The notes beneath the pieces are model-generated. The model saw nothing but the letters and a program-made list of their open reading frames with translations. It did no database searches and was not told where the DNA came from. Shown here one piece after another: positions 6,582 to 14,562 of a stretch of DNA of 32,264 nt (position 1 is the stretch's first letter; each line of letters opens with the position of its first letter). The translations under genes and the position numbers were made by a program. The DNA is taken from the NCBI GenBank assembly GCA_046263055.1, contig JBHELO010000107.1, positions 1-32,264 of the forward strand. Reading direction: 5' to 3'. The DNA is from DATAQC01 sp046263055 (GTDB taxonomy: Bacteria > Actinomycetota > Acidimicrobiia > Acidimicrobiales > AC-14).

Positions 6582-6918
6582 GCGGCGCCCCGGCGGGCCG
6601 GGGCGGCAGGCAGCGCTGCGGTGCCCCGGGCGGCGGCCTGGTCCACGCCGTCGCCGGAAGGCGGGCCCGGCCCGGAGGCGACGGTGCCCCCCCGGGCGGG
6701 GGGCACCGTCGGCGAGGGCGGACCCGTCCGGCCACCGACGGTGTGCCGTGGGTAGGATGGGCGCTTCCTCGGGCAGGGGCCGCGGGTAGCCGGAGCTCTC
6801 CGTCGCAAGGCGTGTCGAGATTGGGGTTGGTGGCGTTGCCAGGATTGCCCGCGTCGTGGCCGGCGGCAGGAGCCAGGCCGGGCCGGGACGCGCGCTGCGG
6901 CTGACGACCAGGACGTTC
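6582..6918. other. 337-bp intergenic stretch: hairpin and possible promoter
   Basis: It holds the 14-bp perfect hairpin at 6679-6711 and a TAGGAT hexamer at 6753-6758 that could start the DPPR synthase operon with a leader of about 150 nt. No gene is seen. In-frame codons back to GTG 6856 could extend the next gene. Confidence 0.5.
6679..6711. terminator. Perfect 14-bp inverted repeat, probable terminator
   Basis: CGACGGTGCCCCCC (6679-6692) is the exact reverse complement of GGGGGGCACCGTCG (6698-6711), with a 5-nt loop. No T-tract follows on either strand, as is often the case in high-GC actinomycetes. It would insulate the decayed region from the downstream operon. Confidence 0.7.
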
Positions 6919-7908
6919 GTGGCAGATCCCACCTCACCGCCGCAGGTCACCCTGGCCGGGCCCCCGCCCGTCGGGCGGCCCGTGGCGCCCCCGCCGGTCC
7001 GGCGCCGGCCCGTCTCCTTGGCCCGCGGCTTGGTCCGCACCGCCCGCCCCCGCCAGTGGGCCAAGAACCTCCTGGTGTTCGCCGCCCCCGGGGCGGCCGG
7101 CGTTCTCACCTCGGTCTCGGTCCTGAGCCGGGCCCTCGCCACCTTCGGCCTCTTCTGCCTGGCCGCCAGCGGCGCCTACTTCCTCAACGACGCCGTGGAC
7201 CGCGAGGTCGACCGCCGCCACCGCACCAAGCAGCACCGCCCGGTGGCGGCCGGCATCGTGCCCGAGCGGCTGGCGGTGGCGGCCGCCGCCGTCCTCCTGC
7301 CCGCGTCGGTGGCCCTCGGCCTGCTGGTGAACACGCGGGTGGCGGCCGCCCTGGCCGTGTACGTGGGCGTCAACCTCGCCTACGACCTGTGGCTGCGCCA
7401 AGAGCACGTGCTGGAGTTGGCGGCGGTGGCGTCGGGGTTCGTGATCCGGGCCGTCGCCGGTGGCCTGGCCACCGGGGTGCGGTTGTCCGAGTGGTTCCTC
7501 GTGGTCACCTCCTTCGCCTCCCTGTTCGTGGTGGCCGGCAAGAGGGAGGCCACCGTGCCCGTGGTGGCCACCGGCACCGGGCCGGTCCCCCCGCCCACCG
7601 CTGCCCGGCCCGGCGCCCGCGTCACCTACCCGGCCGCCTTCCTGCGCTACGTGCGGGCCCTGGCGTCGGGGGTGGCCATCACCGCCTACTGCCTGTGGGC
7701 GTTCGACAAGGCATCGGCGGCCGCCGGGCGGGGGGTGTGGTTCGAGCTGACCGCCGTCCCCTTCGTCCTCGCCATCCTGCGCTTCGCCCTCCTCGTGGAG
7801 CAGGGCCGGGGCGACCCGCCCGAGGACCTCCTCCTCGGCGACCGCACCATCGTCGTCATGGTCGTGGCCTGGGCGGCGCTGTTCGCGGTCGGCGTGTATG
7901 GGTCGTGA
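6919..7908 (+). CDS. Decaprenyl-phosphate phosphoribosyltransferase (DPPR synthase, UbiA family)
   Basis: Transfers phosphoribose from PRPP to a polyprenyl phosphate, the first committed step to decaprenyl-phosphoryl arabinose; it is the counterpart of mycobacterial Rv3806c. The protein is 329 residues from GTG 6919 (GTG 6856 would add 21). It has a Pro-rich N-terminus, then the conserved TARPRQWAKNLLVFAAP entry to the first helix. The Asp-rich motif NDAVDREVDRRHRTKQHRP (NDxxDxxxD) binds Mg-PRPP. The second loop LELAAVASGFVIRAVAGG and EWFLVVTSFASLFVVAGKR match the DPPR branch of UbiA. About eight to nine membrane helices. It overlaps dprE1 by 11 bases, so the two are coupled. The start is uncertain: only a weak AGGA precedes 6919. 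Confidence 0.9.
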   Translation: MADPTSPPQVTLAGPPPVGRPVAPPPVRRRPVSLARGLVRTARPRQWAKNLLVFAAPGAAGVLTSVSVLSRALATFGLFCLAASGAYFLNDAVDREVDRRHRTKQHRPVAAGIVPERLAVAAAAVLLPASVALGLLVNTRVAAALAVYVGVNLAYDLWLRQEHVLELAAVASGFVIRAVAGGLATGVRLSEWFLVVTSFASLFVVAGKREATVPVVATGTGPVPPPTAARPGARVTYPAAFLRYVRALASGVAITAYCLWAFDKASAAAGRGVWFELTAVPFVLAILRFALLVEQGRGDPPEDLLLGDRTIVVMVVAWAALFAVGVYGS

Positions 7909-9307
7909 GCTGCTGGCCGGGTGGGGCGGCACCGCCCCGTCGGCCGCCGAGGTGACCAGGCCGGCCGACGCCGACGGCGTGCGCCGGGTGGTAGCCGGCG
8001 CCGGCACTCGCGGCGTCATCGCCCGGGGCCTGGGCCGCAGCTACGGGGACGCCGCCCAGAACGGCGGGGGGACGGTCGTCGCCACGCCCGGGCTCGACCA
8101 CATGGCCTGGGCCGACGAGGCCGAGGGGCTGGTCCGGGTGGCCGCCGGCACCAGCCTGGACGCCCTGCTCCGCCTCGTCGTCCCTCGGGGCTGGTTCGTG
8201 CCGGTGACCCCCGGCACCCGCCAGGTCACGGTCGGGGGGGCGATCGCCGCCGACATCCACGGCAAGAACCACCACTTCGACGGCAGCATCGCCCGCCACG
8301 TCACCTCGCTCACCCTGGCCACCGCCGACGGCGTGGCCACCGTGTCCCCCGAGTCGGACGCCGACATTTTCTGGGCCACCGCCGGCGGCCTGGGGCTCAC
8401 CGGGATCGTTCTGGAGGCCACCATCCGCCTGCTGGCGGTGCGCACGTCGTGGGTGCGGGTCGTCACCGAGCGGGCCCCCGACCTGGGCGACCTCATGGCC
8501 CGCATGGACCGGCGGGACGCCGACCACCGCTACTCGGTGGCCTGGGTCGACGGTCTGGCCGGCGGCCGCCACGCCGGCCGCGGCGTCATCACCTGGGGTG
8601 ACCACGCCCAGCCGGCCGACCTCGACGCCGCCCGCCCCGCCCGCGCCCGCCCCGCCCGCGCCCGCCCGGGGGCGGGGGCCGGACCCCTCGCCTTCGAGCC
8701 CCCGGCGGGTATCAGCCTGCCCCCGTTGGTGCCGCCCGGCCTGCTCAACCACCTGAGCATCGGCGCCCTCAACGAGGTGTGGTTCCGCCGGGCCCCGGCC
8801 GCCCCCACCATCACCGTCGAGCCGCTGGCCGGCTTCTTCCACCCCCTGGACGCGGTGGCCGGCTGGAACCGCCTGTACGGCCGTCGGGGGTTCGTCCAGC
8901 ACCAGTTCGTCGTCCCCTTCGGGGCGGAGGCGGTGGTGGCCCGGTCGCTGACCCGGCTGCGGGCCGCCGGCTGCCCCCCGTTCCTGGCCGTCCTCAAGCG
9001 CTTCGGTGCCGCCACCCCCGGGCCCCTGTCGTTCCCCATGCCGGGCTGGACCCTGGCCCTGGACCTGCCGGTGGGTGCCCCCGGGCTGGCGGCCGCCCTG
9101 GACGACCTGGACGACGACGTGGCCGGCGCCGGTGGCCGGGTCTACCTGGCCAAGGACGCCCGCCTCCGCCCCGAGCTGCTCGACGCCATGTACCCGGGGC
9201 TCCACCGCTGGCGGGAGACGAAGGCCCGGGTGGACCCCGACGGCGTGTTCACCTCCGACCTGGGCCGGCGGCTGGGCCTCAGCGGGCCGGCCCGGGGGGC
9301 GGCGTGA
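7898..9307 (+). CDS. dprE1: Decaprenylphosphoryl-beta-D-ribose oxidase
   Basis: An FAD enzyme that oxidises decaprenylphosphoryl ribose to the 2-keto intermediate; with DprE2 it makes decaprenylphosphoryl arabinose. 469 residues, close to the 461 of M. tuberculosis. The FAD (PCMH/VAO) domain has RGLGRSYGDAAQNGGG, PGTRQVTVGGAIAADIHGKN with the HH pair that carries the active-site His, and FWATAGGLGLTGI. The substrate domain has SVAWVDG, the QHQFVVPFGAE strand and YLAKDAR with the catalytic Lys. The residue matching Cys387, the covalent target of benzothiazinones, is Ala387 (GWTLALDLP). Two 15-bp repeats expand an Ala/Arg/Pro loop near residues 245-256. Start ATG 7898 overlaps the upstream gene. 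Confidence 0.95.
   Translation: MGRELLAGWGGTAPSAAEVTRPADADGVRRVVAGAGTRGVIARGLGRSYGDAAQNGGGTVVATPGLDHMAWADEAEGLVRVAAGTSLDALLRLVVPRGWFVPVTPGTRQVTVGGAIAADIHGKNHHFDGSIARHVTSLTLATADGVATVSPESDADIFWATAGGLGLTGIVLEATIRLLAVRTSWVRVVTERAPDLGDLMARMDRRDADHRYSVAWVDGLAGGRHAGRGVITWGDHAQPADLDAARPARARPARARPGAGAGPLAFEPPAGISLPPLVPPGLLNHLSIGALNEVWFRRAPAAPTITVEPLAGFFHPLDAVAGWNRLYGRRGFVQHQFVVPFGAEAVVARSLTRLRAAGCPPFLAVLKRFGAATPGPLSFPMPGWTLALDLPVGAPGLAAALDDLDDDVAGAGGRVYLAKDARLRPELLDAMYPGLHRWRETKARVDPDGVFTSDLGRRLGLSGPARGAA
8631..8660 (+). repeat. Two tandem 15-bp copies in the dprE1 loop
   Basis: CCCGCCCCGCCCGCG occurs twice (8631-8645, 8646-8660). It is in frame and encodes an Arg/Pro/Ala-rich stretch before the conserved LAFEPP strand, at a place matching a flexible surface loop of mycobacterial DprE1. 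Confidence 0.85.
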
Positions 9308-10065
9308 ACGACGCCCACGGGTCACCACAGTCCGTCCTGGTCGTGGGCGGGACGTCGGAGATCGCCCGGGCCGTGCTGCGCCGGCTGGTGGCCCGCCGGG
9401 CCCGGACCGTGGTGCTGGCCGGGCGGGACGCCGAGGGGCTGCGGGCGGTAGCCACGGAGGTGGCCGCCTTCGGGGCCACCCAGGTGGACGTGGTGCCCTT
9501 CGAGGCCACCGACCCCGCCTCCCATCCGGCCATGGTGGACGACGTGGTCGCCCGCCACGGCGACCTGGATCTGGTGCTGGTGGCCTTCGGCGTGCTGGGC
9601 GACCAGGAGGCGTGCGAGAAGGACCCGTCGGCGGCGGTGGAGGTGGGCGCCGTCAACTACGTGGCCGCCCTTTCGGTGGGCATGGCCGCCGCCGCCCGCC
9701 TGCGGGCTCAGGGCCACGGAACACTGGTGGCCCTGTCCTCGGTGGCGGCCGAGCGGCCCCGCCGCTCCAACTTCGTCTACGGCTCGTCCAAGGCGGGCAT
9801 GGACGCCTTCTTCCGGGGGCTGGCGGGGTCGCTGCGAGGCTCGGGGGCGCGAGTGGTCGTGGTCCGCCCCGGCTTCGTGCACACTCGCATGACCGCCGGC
9901 CTGCCCCCCGCCCCCTTCGCCACCACGCCCGAGGCGGTGGCCGACGCGGTGGTGCGGGCCTTGGAGACGGGGGCCACCGTCGTGTGGGTGCCCCCCATGC
10001 TGCGGTGGGTGATGACCGCCCTCCGCCACACCCCCGAAGCCCTCTTCCGGCGGTTGGCGACGTGA
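9304..10065 (+). CDS. dprE2: Decaprenylphosphoryl-beta-D-erythro-pentos-2-ulose reductase (SDR)
   Basis: The NADH-dependent reductase that completes epimerisation of decaprenylphosphoryl ribose to arabinose, the arabinan donor. 253 residues. GTG 9304 overlaps the dprE1 stop as GTGA, so translation is coupled. Rossmann motif VLVVGGTSEIARAVLRRL is at the N-terminus. The SDR active site is visible as LSSVAAERPRRSNFVYGSSK (Ser, then Tyr and Lys in YxxxK). A hydrophobic C-terminal stretch (VVWVPPMLRWVMTAL) is usual in DprE2 and may contact the membrane. Length and position after dprE1 match mycobacterial dprE2. Ends overlapping the next gene by four bases. Confidence 0.94.
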   Translation: MNDAHGSPQSVLVVGGTSEIARAVLRRLVARRARTVVLAGRDAEGLRAVATEVAAFGATQVDVVPFEATDPASHPAMVDDVVARHGDLDLVLVAFGVLGDQEACEKDPSAAVEVGAVNYVAALSVGMAAAARLRAQGHGTLVALSSVAAERPRRSNFVYGSSKAGMDAFFRGLAGSLRGSGARVVVVRPGFVHTRMTAGLPPAPFATTPEAVADAVVRALETGATVVWVPPMLRWVMTALRHTPEALFRRLAT

Positions 10066-11462
10066 GCATCCACCCCGACGGGCTGGCCGACGTGGAAGAC
10101 CTCCTCGCCATCGCCGAATGCCGCGCCGCGGGTGGCGCCCAGCCCGTCGGCGACCCGCCGGCCCTCCCCGAAGCGCCCGGGCGACGGGCCCGGCGGAAGG
10201 CCACGAGGAACACGAAGCGGGCAGCCAGGCGGGGGGCGCGGGCCCGCCAGCCAATCCGTCGAGCCGTACGCCGGGTGGCCCTCACCTCGGTGGGCCTGGC
10301 GGTGGCGGTGGTGGGCTGGTCTGTCGCCGGCGCCCTGACCGCCCCCGGCACCGACAGCGTGGCCGCCCGCCTGGCCGAGTGGACCCGGGACCACGGCGGC
10401 ACGCCGATCATCAACTTCGCGGAGCGCATGGCCTACACGCCGCCCAAGGTGGGCGGGACGCCCGCGGGCGGGATCGTCGTGGCCGAGGCCGGCGCCCGCT
10501 CGATCCCCGGGCCCGACGCCAACGGTGCCGGCCCCCGCCTCCCGCCCCACGCCGGGCCCCCGGTACCGAAGGCCGGCCCGTGGCTACCGGGGACCGAGCC
10601 GGCCACGCCGCCTCCGGTCCCCTCCGGCCCCCGGGCCCTCCCCGACCCGGCCGCCATCGTCCCCATTGCCGCCGACGCCCTGCCCGACGAGGGTGTGTGG
10701 CAGGTGCTGGAGTCGTCGGGCGGCCAGCCGGTGCTGCGGGCCACGTTCCTGCGGGCCGACGCCGTCTACACGTCGTACCTCTCGGGCGTCGCCTGGCTCG
10801 ACACCCACCTCCTGCGGTTCGAGCTGCACCCCGGCACCTCGGAGCCGGGAGGCGGCCCGTGGCCCCTCGGGGCGTCCATCCCGCCCGCGGCGCGGGGCGA
10901 CGTGGTGGCCGCCTTCAACTCTGCCTTCCGCCTGGCCGACGCCAGGGGCGGCTACTACGCCGGCGGGCGGACGGCCGGCACCCTGCGGGACGGCGCCGCC
11001 ACCATCGCCTTCTACACCGACGGCAGCGTGAACGTCGGGCAGTGGGGCCGCGACGTGGTGATGGGCGACACCCTGGCCGCCGCCCGCCAGAACCTGGATC
11101 TCATCGTCGACGACGGCGCCGTCTCCCCCCGCATCGACGACAACTCCGGCAACCGGTGGGGCGCGACCCTCGGGAACGACCTCTACGTGTGGCGGTCGGG
11201 CGTGGGGGTCACCGCGACCGGGGCGCTGGTCTACGCCACCGGCCCCCGGCTGTCGGCGTCCAGCCTGGCCCGGCTCCTGGTGCGGGCCGGGGCGGTGCGG
11301 GCCATGGAGCTCGACATCAACCCCCAGTGGACGACGTTCATCCACTACACCTCGACGCCCGAGGGGTCGGTGCCGGCCAAGCTCCTGCCCAACATGAACC
11401 GCCCGGCCACGCTGTACGACAGCACATCGTCACGGGACTTCGTGGTGGCCCGCACCCGCTGA
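10062..11462 (+). CDS. Membrane-anchored phosphodiester glycosidase-like (NAGPA/DUF2233) protein
   Basis: 466 residues from GTG 10062, which overlaps the dprE2 stop (GTGA), making it the fourth gene of the operon. The N-terminus is polar and very basic up to about residue 70, followed by one membrane helix (VALTSVGLAVAVVGWSVAGA, about 73-92) that places the rest outside. A Pro-rich linker leads to the C-terminal NAGPA-like domain: AAFNSAFRL, GGYYAGGR, a central strand LIVDDGAVSP and AMELDINPQWTTF. Family members cleave or expose sugar phosphodiesters, or act in exopolysaccharide metabolism. Coupling to the DPA pathway suggests a role on a cell-wall arabinan or another glycan; that is inference. 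The domain call is good, the substrate unknown. Confidence 0.82.
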   Translation: MSIHPDGLADVEDLLAIAECRAAGGAQPVGDPPALPEAPGRRARRKATRNTKRAARRGARARQPIRRAVRRVALTSVGLAVAVVGWSVAGALTAPGTDSVAARLAEWTRDHGGTPIINFAERMAYTPPKVGGTPAGGIVVAEAGARSIPGPDANGAGPRLPPHAGPPVPKAGPWLPGTEPATPPPVPSGPRALPDPAAIVPIAADALPDEGVWQVLESSGGQPVLRATFLRADAVYTSYLSGVAWLDTHLLRFELHPGTSEPGGGPWPLGASIPPAARGDVVAAFNSAFRLADARGGYYAGGRTAGTLRDGAATIAFYTDGSVNVGQWGRDVVMGDTLAAARQNLDLIVDDGAVSPRIDDNSGNRWGATLGNDLYVWRSGVGVTATGALVYATGPRLSASSLARLLVRAGAVRAMELDINPQWTTFIHYTSTPEGSVPAKLLPNMNRPATLYDSTSSRDFVVARTR

Positions 11463-11548
11463 CCGACGGACCCCGAGGGCCTCGGGCGGCGCCGGGCGGC
11501 CACCGTCGGCAACACTGGCGGCCACGCAACGCGGCGAACGGAGGACAC

Positions 11549-13624
11549 GTGGCGAGACCCGGCACACAGACCCGGCTGGTGGCGACGCTGACCGTCGCCC
11601 TCGCCCTGGTGGTCACCGCCGCCGGGGCCGGACCGGCCGGCGCCCTCTCCGTCCTGCGCCTGCCGTCGCCGGCGTCGCCCCCGCCGCTGGCTCCCGCCGC
11701 CGGATGGCAGGCCGCCGTCAACTACTACCGGGCGATGGCCGGCGAGGCGCCGGTCATCGAGGCGACCACCTGGAGCGACGGCGACTTCGCCCACGCCCGC
11801 TACCTGGTGGAGACCGGCTCCACCGGCCACACCGAGGACCCCGCCAGCCCCTTTTTCAGCCAGGCGGGCGCCGACGCCGGCGCCAACGGCGTCGTCGTCC
11901 TCGGCCTGTGCAGCGAGCGCCAGGCGGTGGACGCCCTGTTGCGGGCCCCGTTCCACGCCCTGGGCGTCCTCGACCCCCGGCTGACGGCGACGGGGTTCGG
12001 CCTCTACCTGAAGCCGTCCACCGGCCAGTGCGCGGCCGTCCTCGATGTGCTGCGGGGCCGCACGGGCGCCGCTCCGACCGCCGCCGTCGTGTGGCCGGGG
12101 GACGGCACCACCACCTCGCTCTCCACGCTCGGGCCCGAGGTGCCCGACCCCCTGGCCGGCTGCGGGCTGGCGTCGGCCGCCGCCACCCCGGCCGCGGGCG
12201 TGGGGCTGCCGCTCCTGGCCCAGCTGCCGGCCGCCCCCAGCGGCGTGGTGGCGGAGGTGCTCCAAGACGGCGCCGCGGTGTCGACGTGCGCCTACGACGC
12301 CACCACCTACACGAACCTGGACGCCGCCGACCAGGCCACCGGGCGGCAGATCCTGGCCGCCCGCAACGCCGCCGTGGTCATCCCCCTGGTCCCGCTGCGG
12401 GCGGGGTCCACCTACGCCGTCACCCTCCGGTCGGCGGGCGCCAACCCGACGACGCTGGCCGCCTGGCAGTTCCGGGAGGCCCCGGCCACCCGCATCCTCG
12501 ACACCCGCGTCGGCAACGGGGCGCCGGCCGCCAAGCTGGGGCCCGACCAGTCCATGGACCTCCAGGTGGCGGGCCGCGGCGGCATCCCGTCCACCGGCGT
12601 GTCCGCGGTGGCTCTCAACGTCACCGTCACCGGTCCCACCGAGGCCAGCTTCCTCACCGTGTGGCCCGCCGGTCAGGCCCGCCCGCTGGCCTCCAACCTC
12701 AACGACGTGCCCGGGCTGACGGTGGCCAACCAGGTGCTGGTGAAGCTGGGTACCGGCGGCAAGGTGAGCCTGTACAACCACCTGGGCACGGTGGACGTGG
12801 TGGCCGACGTGGTGGGCGTCTACGCCGACGACCTGGCCAGCGGGGCCCTGTTCAACCCGCTGGCGCCCGCCCGCCTGCTCGACACCCGCACGGGCAACGG
12901 CGCCCCGCCAGTCGCCCTGGGCCCCGGCGGCACCGTCGACCTCACCGTCACCGGTCGCGGCGGGGTACCTGCCACCGGCGTCACCGCGGTGGCTCTCAAC
13001 GTGACCGCCACCGACACCACGGCCGACGGGTTCCTCACGGTGTGGCCCTCGGGCCAGGTGCGGCCCGACCTGGCATCCAGCCTCAACTGGCTGGCGGGGC
13101 GGACGGTGCCCAACCTGGTGATCGCCGGCGTGGGGGCCAACGGCCGGGTCAGTCTCTACAACAGCCTGGGCTCGACCGACCTGGTGGCCGACGTGGTCGG
13201 GTGGTACGGCGACCCAGGGGGCGCCCCACCCGGCTCCCGCCTCACCGCCCTGACGCCGGCCCGCATCCTCGACACCCGGGACGGCACCGGCCGGGGCGGC
13301 AGCACCACCCCGGTGGGCCCGGGCGCCACTCTCGACCTCCAGGTCACCAACGCACCCGGCAGCGGCGTCCCCGGGACAGCCGCCGCCGTCGTGCTCAACA
13401 TCACCGTGACCGAGCCGACGGCCGACAGCTTCGTCACCGTGTGGCCCACCGGCCAGGCCCGCCCGCTGGCGTCCAGCCTCAACATGGTGGCCGGCCAGAC
13501 GGTTCCCAACCTGGTGGTGGTGAAGCTCGGCAGCGGGGGCAAGGCCAGCATCTTCAACAACTCGGGCAGCACCCACGTGGTGGCCGACGTGGTCGGCTGG
13601 TTCGACCCGCCCACCACCGGGTGA
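11549..13624 (+). CDS. Secreted CAP-domain protein with three C-terminal beta repeats
   Basis: 691 residues from GTG 11549, with GGAGGA upstream. A signal peptide (residues 1 to about 32, basic start then TLTVALALVVTAAGAG, cleavage after an Ala-rich site) directs export. A divergent CAP/SCP domain covers about 48-175 (WQAAVNYYRAMAGE, a HARYLVETG helix, GHTEDP, AGANGVV). After a linker domain come three repeats of about 125-130 residues starting near 312, 438 and 568. Each runs from ARxLDTRxGxG through ALNVTVT, FLTVWP and a G-TV-N segment to LYN and VVADVVGWY. Such repeats are common in secreted actinobacterial proteins and probably bind the wall or a glycan. The gene is monocistronic, 86 bases after the operon. 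Confidence 0.85.
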   Translation: MARPGTQTRLVATLTVALALVVTAAGAGPAGALSVLRLPSPASPPPLAPAAGWQAAVNYYRAMAGEAPVIEATTWSDGDFAHARYLVETGSTGHTEDPASPFFSQAGADAGANGVVVLGLCSERQAVDALLRAPFHALGVLDPRLTATGFGLYLKPSTGQCAAVLDVLRGRTGAAPTAAVVWPGDGTTTSLSTLGPEVPDPLAGCGLASAAATPAAGVGLPLLAQLPAAPSGVVAEVLQDGAAVSTCAYDATTYTNLDAADQATGRQILAARNAAVVIPLVPLRAGSTYAVTLRSAGANPTTLAAWQFREAPATRILDTRVGNGAPAAKLGPDQSMDLQVAGRGGIPSTGVSAVALNVTVTGPTEASFLTVWPAGQARPLASNLNDVPGLTVANQVLVKLGTGGKVSLYNHLGTVDVVADVVGVYADDLASGALFNPLAPARLLDTRTGNGAPPVALGPGGTVDLTVTGRGGVPATGVTAVALNVTATDTTADGFLTVWPSGQVRPDLASSLNWLAGRTVPNLVIAGVGANGRVSLYNSLGSTDLVADVVGWYGDPGGAPPGSRLTALTPARILDTRDGTGRGGSTTPVGPGATLDLQVTNAPGSGVPGTAAAVVLNITVTEPTADSFVTVWPTGQARPLASSLNMVAGQTVPNLVVVKLGSGGKASIFNNSGSTHVVADVVGWFDPPTTG

Positions 13625-13664
13625 CGGGTGGGCCCGGCGGTCGGCCCTCCCCCGCCCGGCTTGG

Positions 13665-13670
13665 CATTCT
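13665..13670 (+). promoter_or_regulatory. Possible -10 for the CPBP protease gene (CATTCT)
   Basis: CATTCT lies seven bases before ATG 13678, at the same spacing as the TANNNT hexamers elsewhere, but its first base deviates. No Shine-Dalgarno sequence is present, which favours a leaderless mRNA. Confidence 0.3.
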
Positions 13671-13677
13671 TGAGCCC

Positions 13678-14562
13678 ATGACCCAGGCGTGGTCGTCCTC
13701 GCCGCCGCTGCCGCCGGCCAACTGGTACCCCGACCCGTCGCGGGTAGCCGACCTGCGCTACTGGAACGGGTGGGCGTGGACGACCCACGTGGTGGTGTCG
13801 GGCCAGGTGACGAGCCGCCCCATGCCGCCGCCCCCCGCGCCGGGCACCGCCGCCGGGGCCGAGGAGCACCAGCTCCGGCTCCCGGCCCGGGCCGCCCTGG
13901 TGGCCCTGGTGGGCTTCGTGGCCGGCATCTCGCTGTCCATCGGGCTGAGCCTGCTGGGCCAGCTCCTGGGCGTCCCCCGCCTGGCCCGCCTCCTCGTGTC
14001 CCAGGCCGGCCTGTGGGCCGGGCTGCTGGGAGCGGTGGGGGTGGTCAGCCGCCGCTACGGCACCGGGCGCCCGCTGGCCGACTTCCGGGTCCGGGTGTCG
14101 TGGGCCGTCCTCGGGTGGGGAGCCCTCATGTCTCTCGGCGCCCGGACCGCCTCCTCGATCGTCGCCGCCCCCCTCGTCTACTCGTCGCCCCGGCTGGCGG
14201 GCAGCAACGACAAGGTCTTCAAGGTCTTCGGGGTGGACAGCGCCGGCTTCGTCGTGGTGGCCCTACTGGCCGTCGTCGGCGCCCCCATCGTCGAGGAGCT
14301 GTTCTTCCGGGGCGTCGTGCAGGGCGCCTTCCTGGACCGCCTGGGCACGGTCGGCGCCCTCGCCCTCCAGGCCGTGCTGTTCGGCCTGGCCCACTTCAAC
14401 CCTCTCTACGGGTGGGCCAACGTGACGGTCATCGTGGCCATCGCCGCCGCCGGTGCCGTCCTCGGCATCACCGTGCGCCTGCGGGGGCTGGGGGCGTCCA
14501 TGATCGCCCACGCCTGCTTCAACCTGGTGGCCGTCCTCGCCACCGTCGCCCTGGCCGGCTGA
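13678..14562 (+). CDS. CPBP family intramembrane metalloprotease with N-terminal DUF2510
   Basis: 294 residues. The N-terminus carries a DUF2510 motif (PANWYPDPSRVADLRYWNGW, about residues 13-32), which often marks actinobacterial membrane proteins. After a Pro-rich linker come about eight membrane helices. The CPBP/Abi active site is intact: motif 1 EELFFRG, motif 2 FGLAHFNPLYG and motif 3 HACFNLVA, giving the Glu pair and the two metal-binding His. Family members are Rce1-like membrane proteases or Abi proteins; the substrate is unknown. The last 300 bases are also read on the other strand as the tail of lgt, so the two convergent genes overlap. Confidence 0.92.
   Translation: MTQAWSSSPPLPPANWYPDPSRVADLRYWNGWAWTTHVVVSGQVTSRPMPPPPAPGTAAGAEEHQLRLPARAALVALVGFVAGISLSIGLSLLGQLLGVPRLARLLVSQAGLWAGLLGAVGVVSRRYGTGRPLADFRVRVSWAVLGWGALMSLGARTASSIVAAPLVYSSPRLAGSNDKVFKVFGVDSAGFVVVALLAVVGAPIVEELFFRGVVQGAFLDRLGTVGALALQAVLFGLAHFNPLYGWANVTVIVAIAAAGAVLGITVRLRGLGASMIAHACFNLVAVLATVALAG

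Noticed and set aside
8779..9303. Long N-terminal extension of dprE2 within dprE1
   Set aside because: The frame is open only because of GC bias; GTG 9304 at the GTGA overlap gives the normal DprE2 length and N-terminus.
7856..9328. 490-codon minus-strand frame opposite dprE1
   Set aside because: Gly/His/Asp-rich product without family motifs, exactly antisense to a clear dprE1; a product of GC-rich codon bias.
11345..13576. 743-codon minus-strand frame opposite the CAP/repeat gene
   Set aside because: Antisense to a well-supported secreted protein with signal peptide and repeats; its own apparent repeats only mirror those of the plus strand.
12483..13610. Repeated blocks considered as a CRISPR or DNA repeat array
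   Set aside because: The repetition is at protein level (three diverged 127-residue domains), with no short identical DNA repeats or spacers. No CRISPR array was seen in the window.
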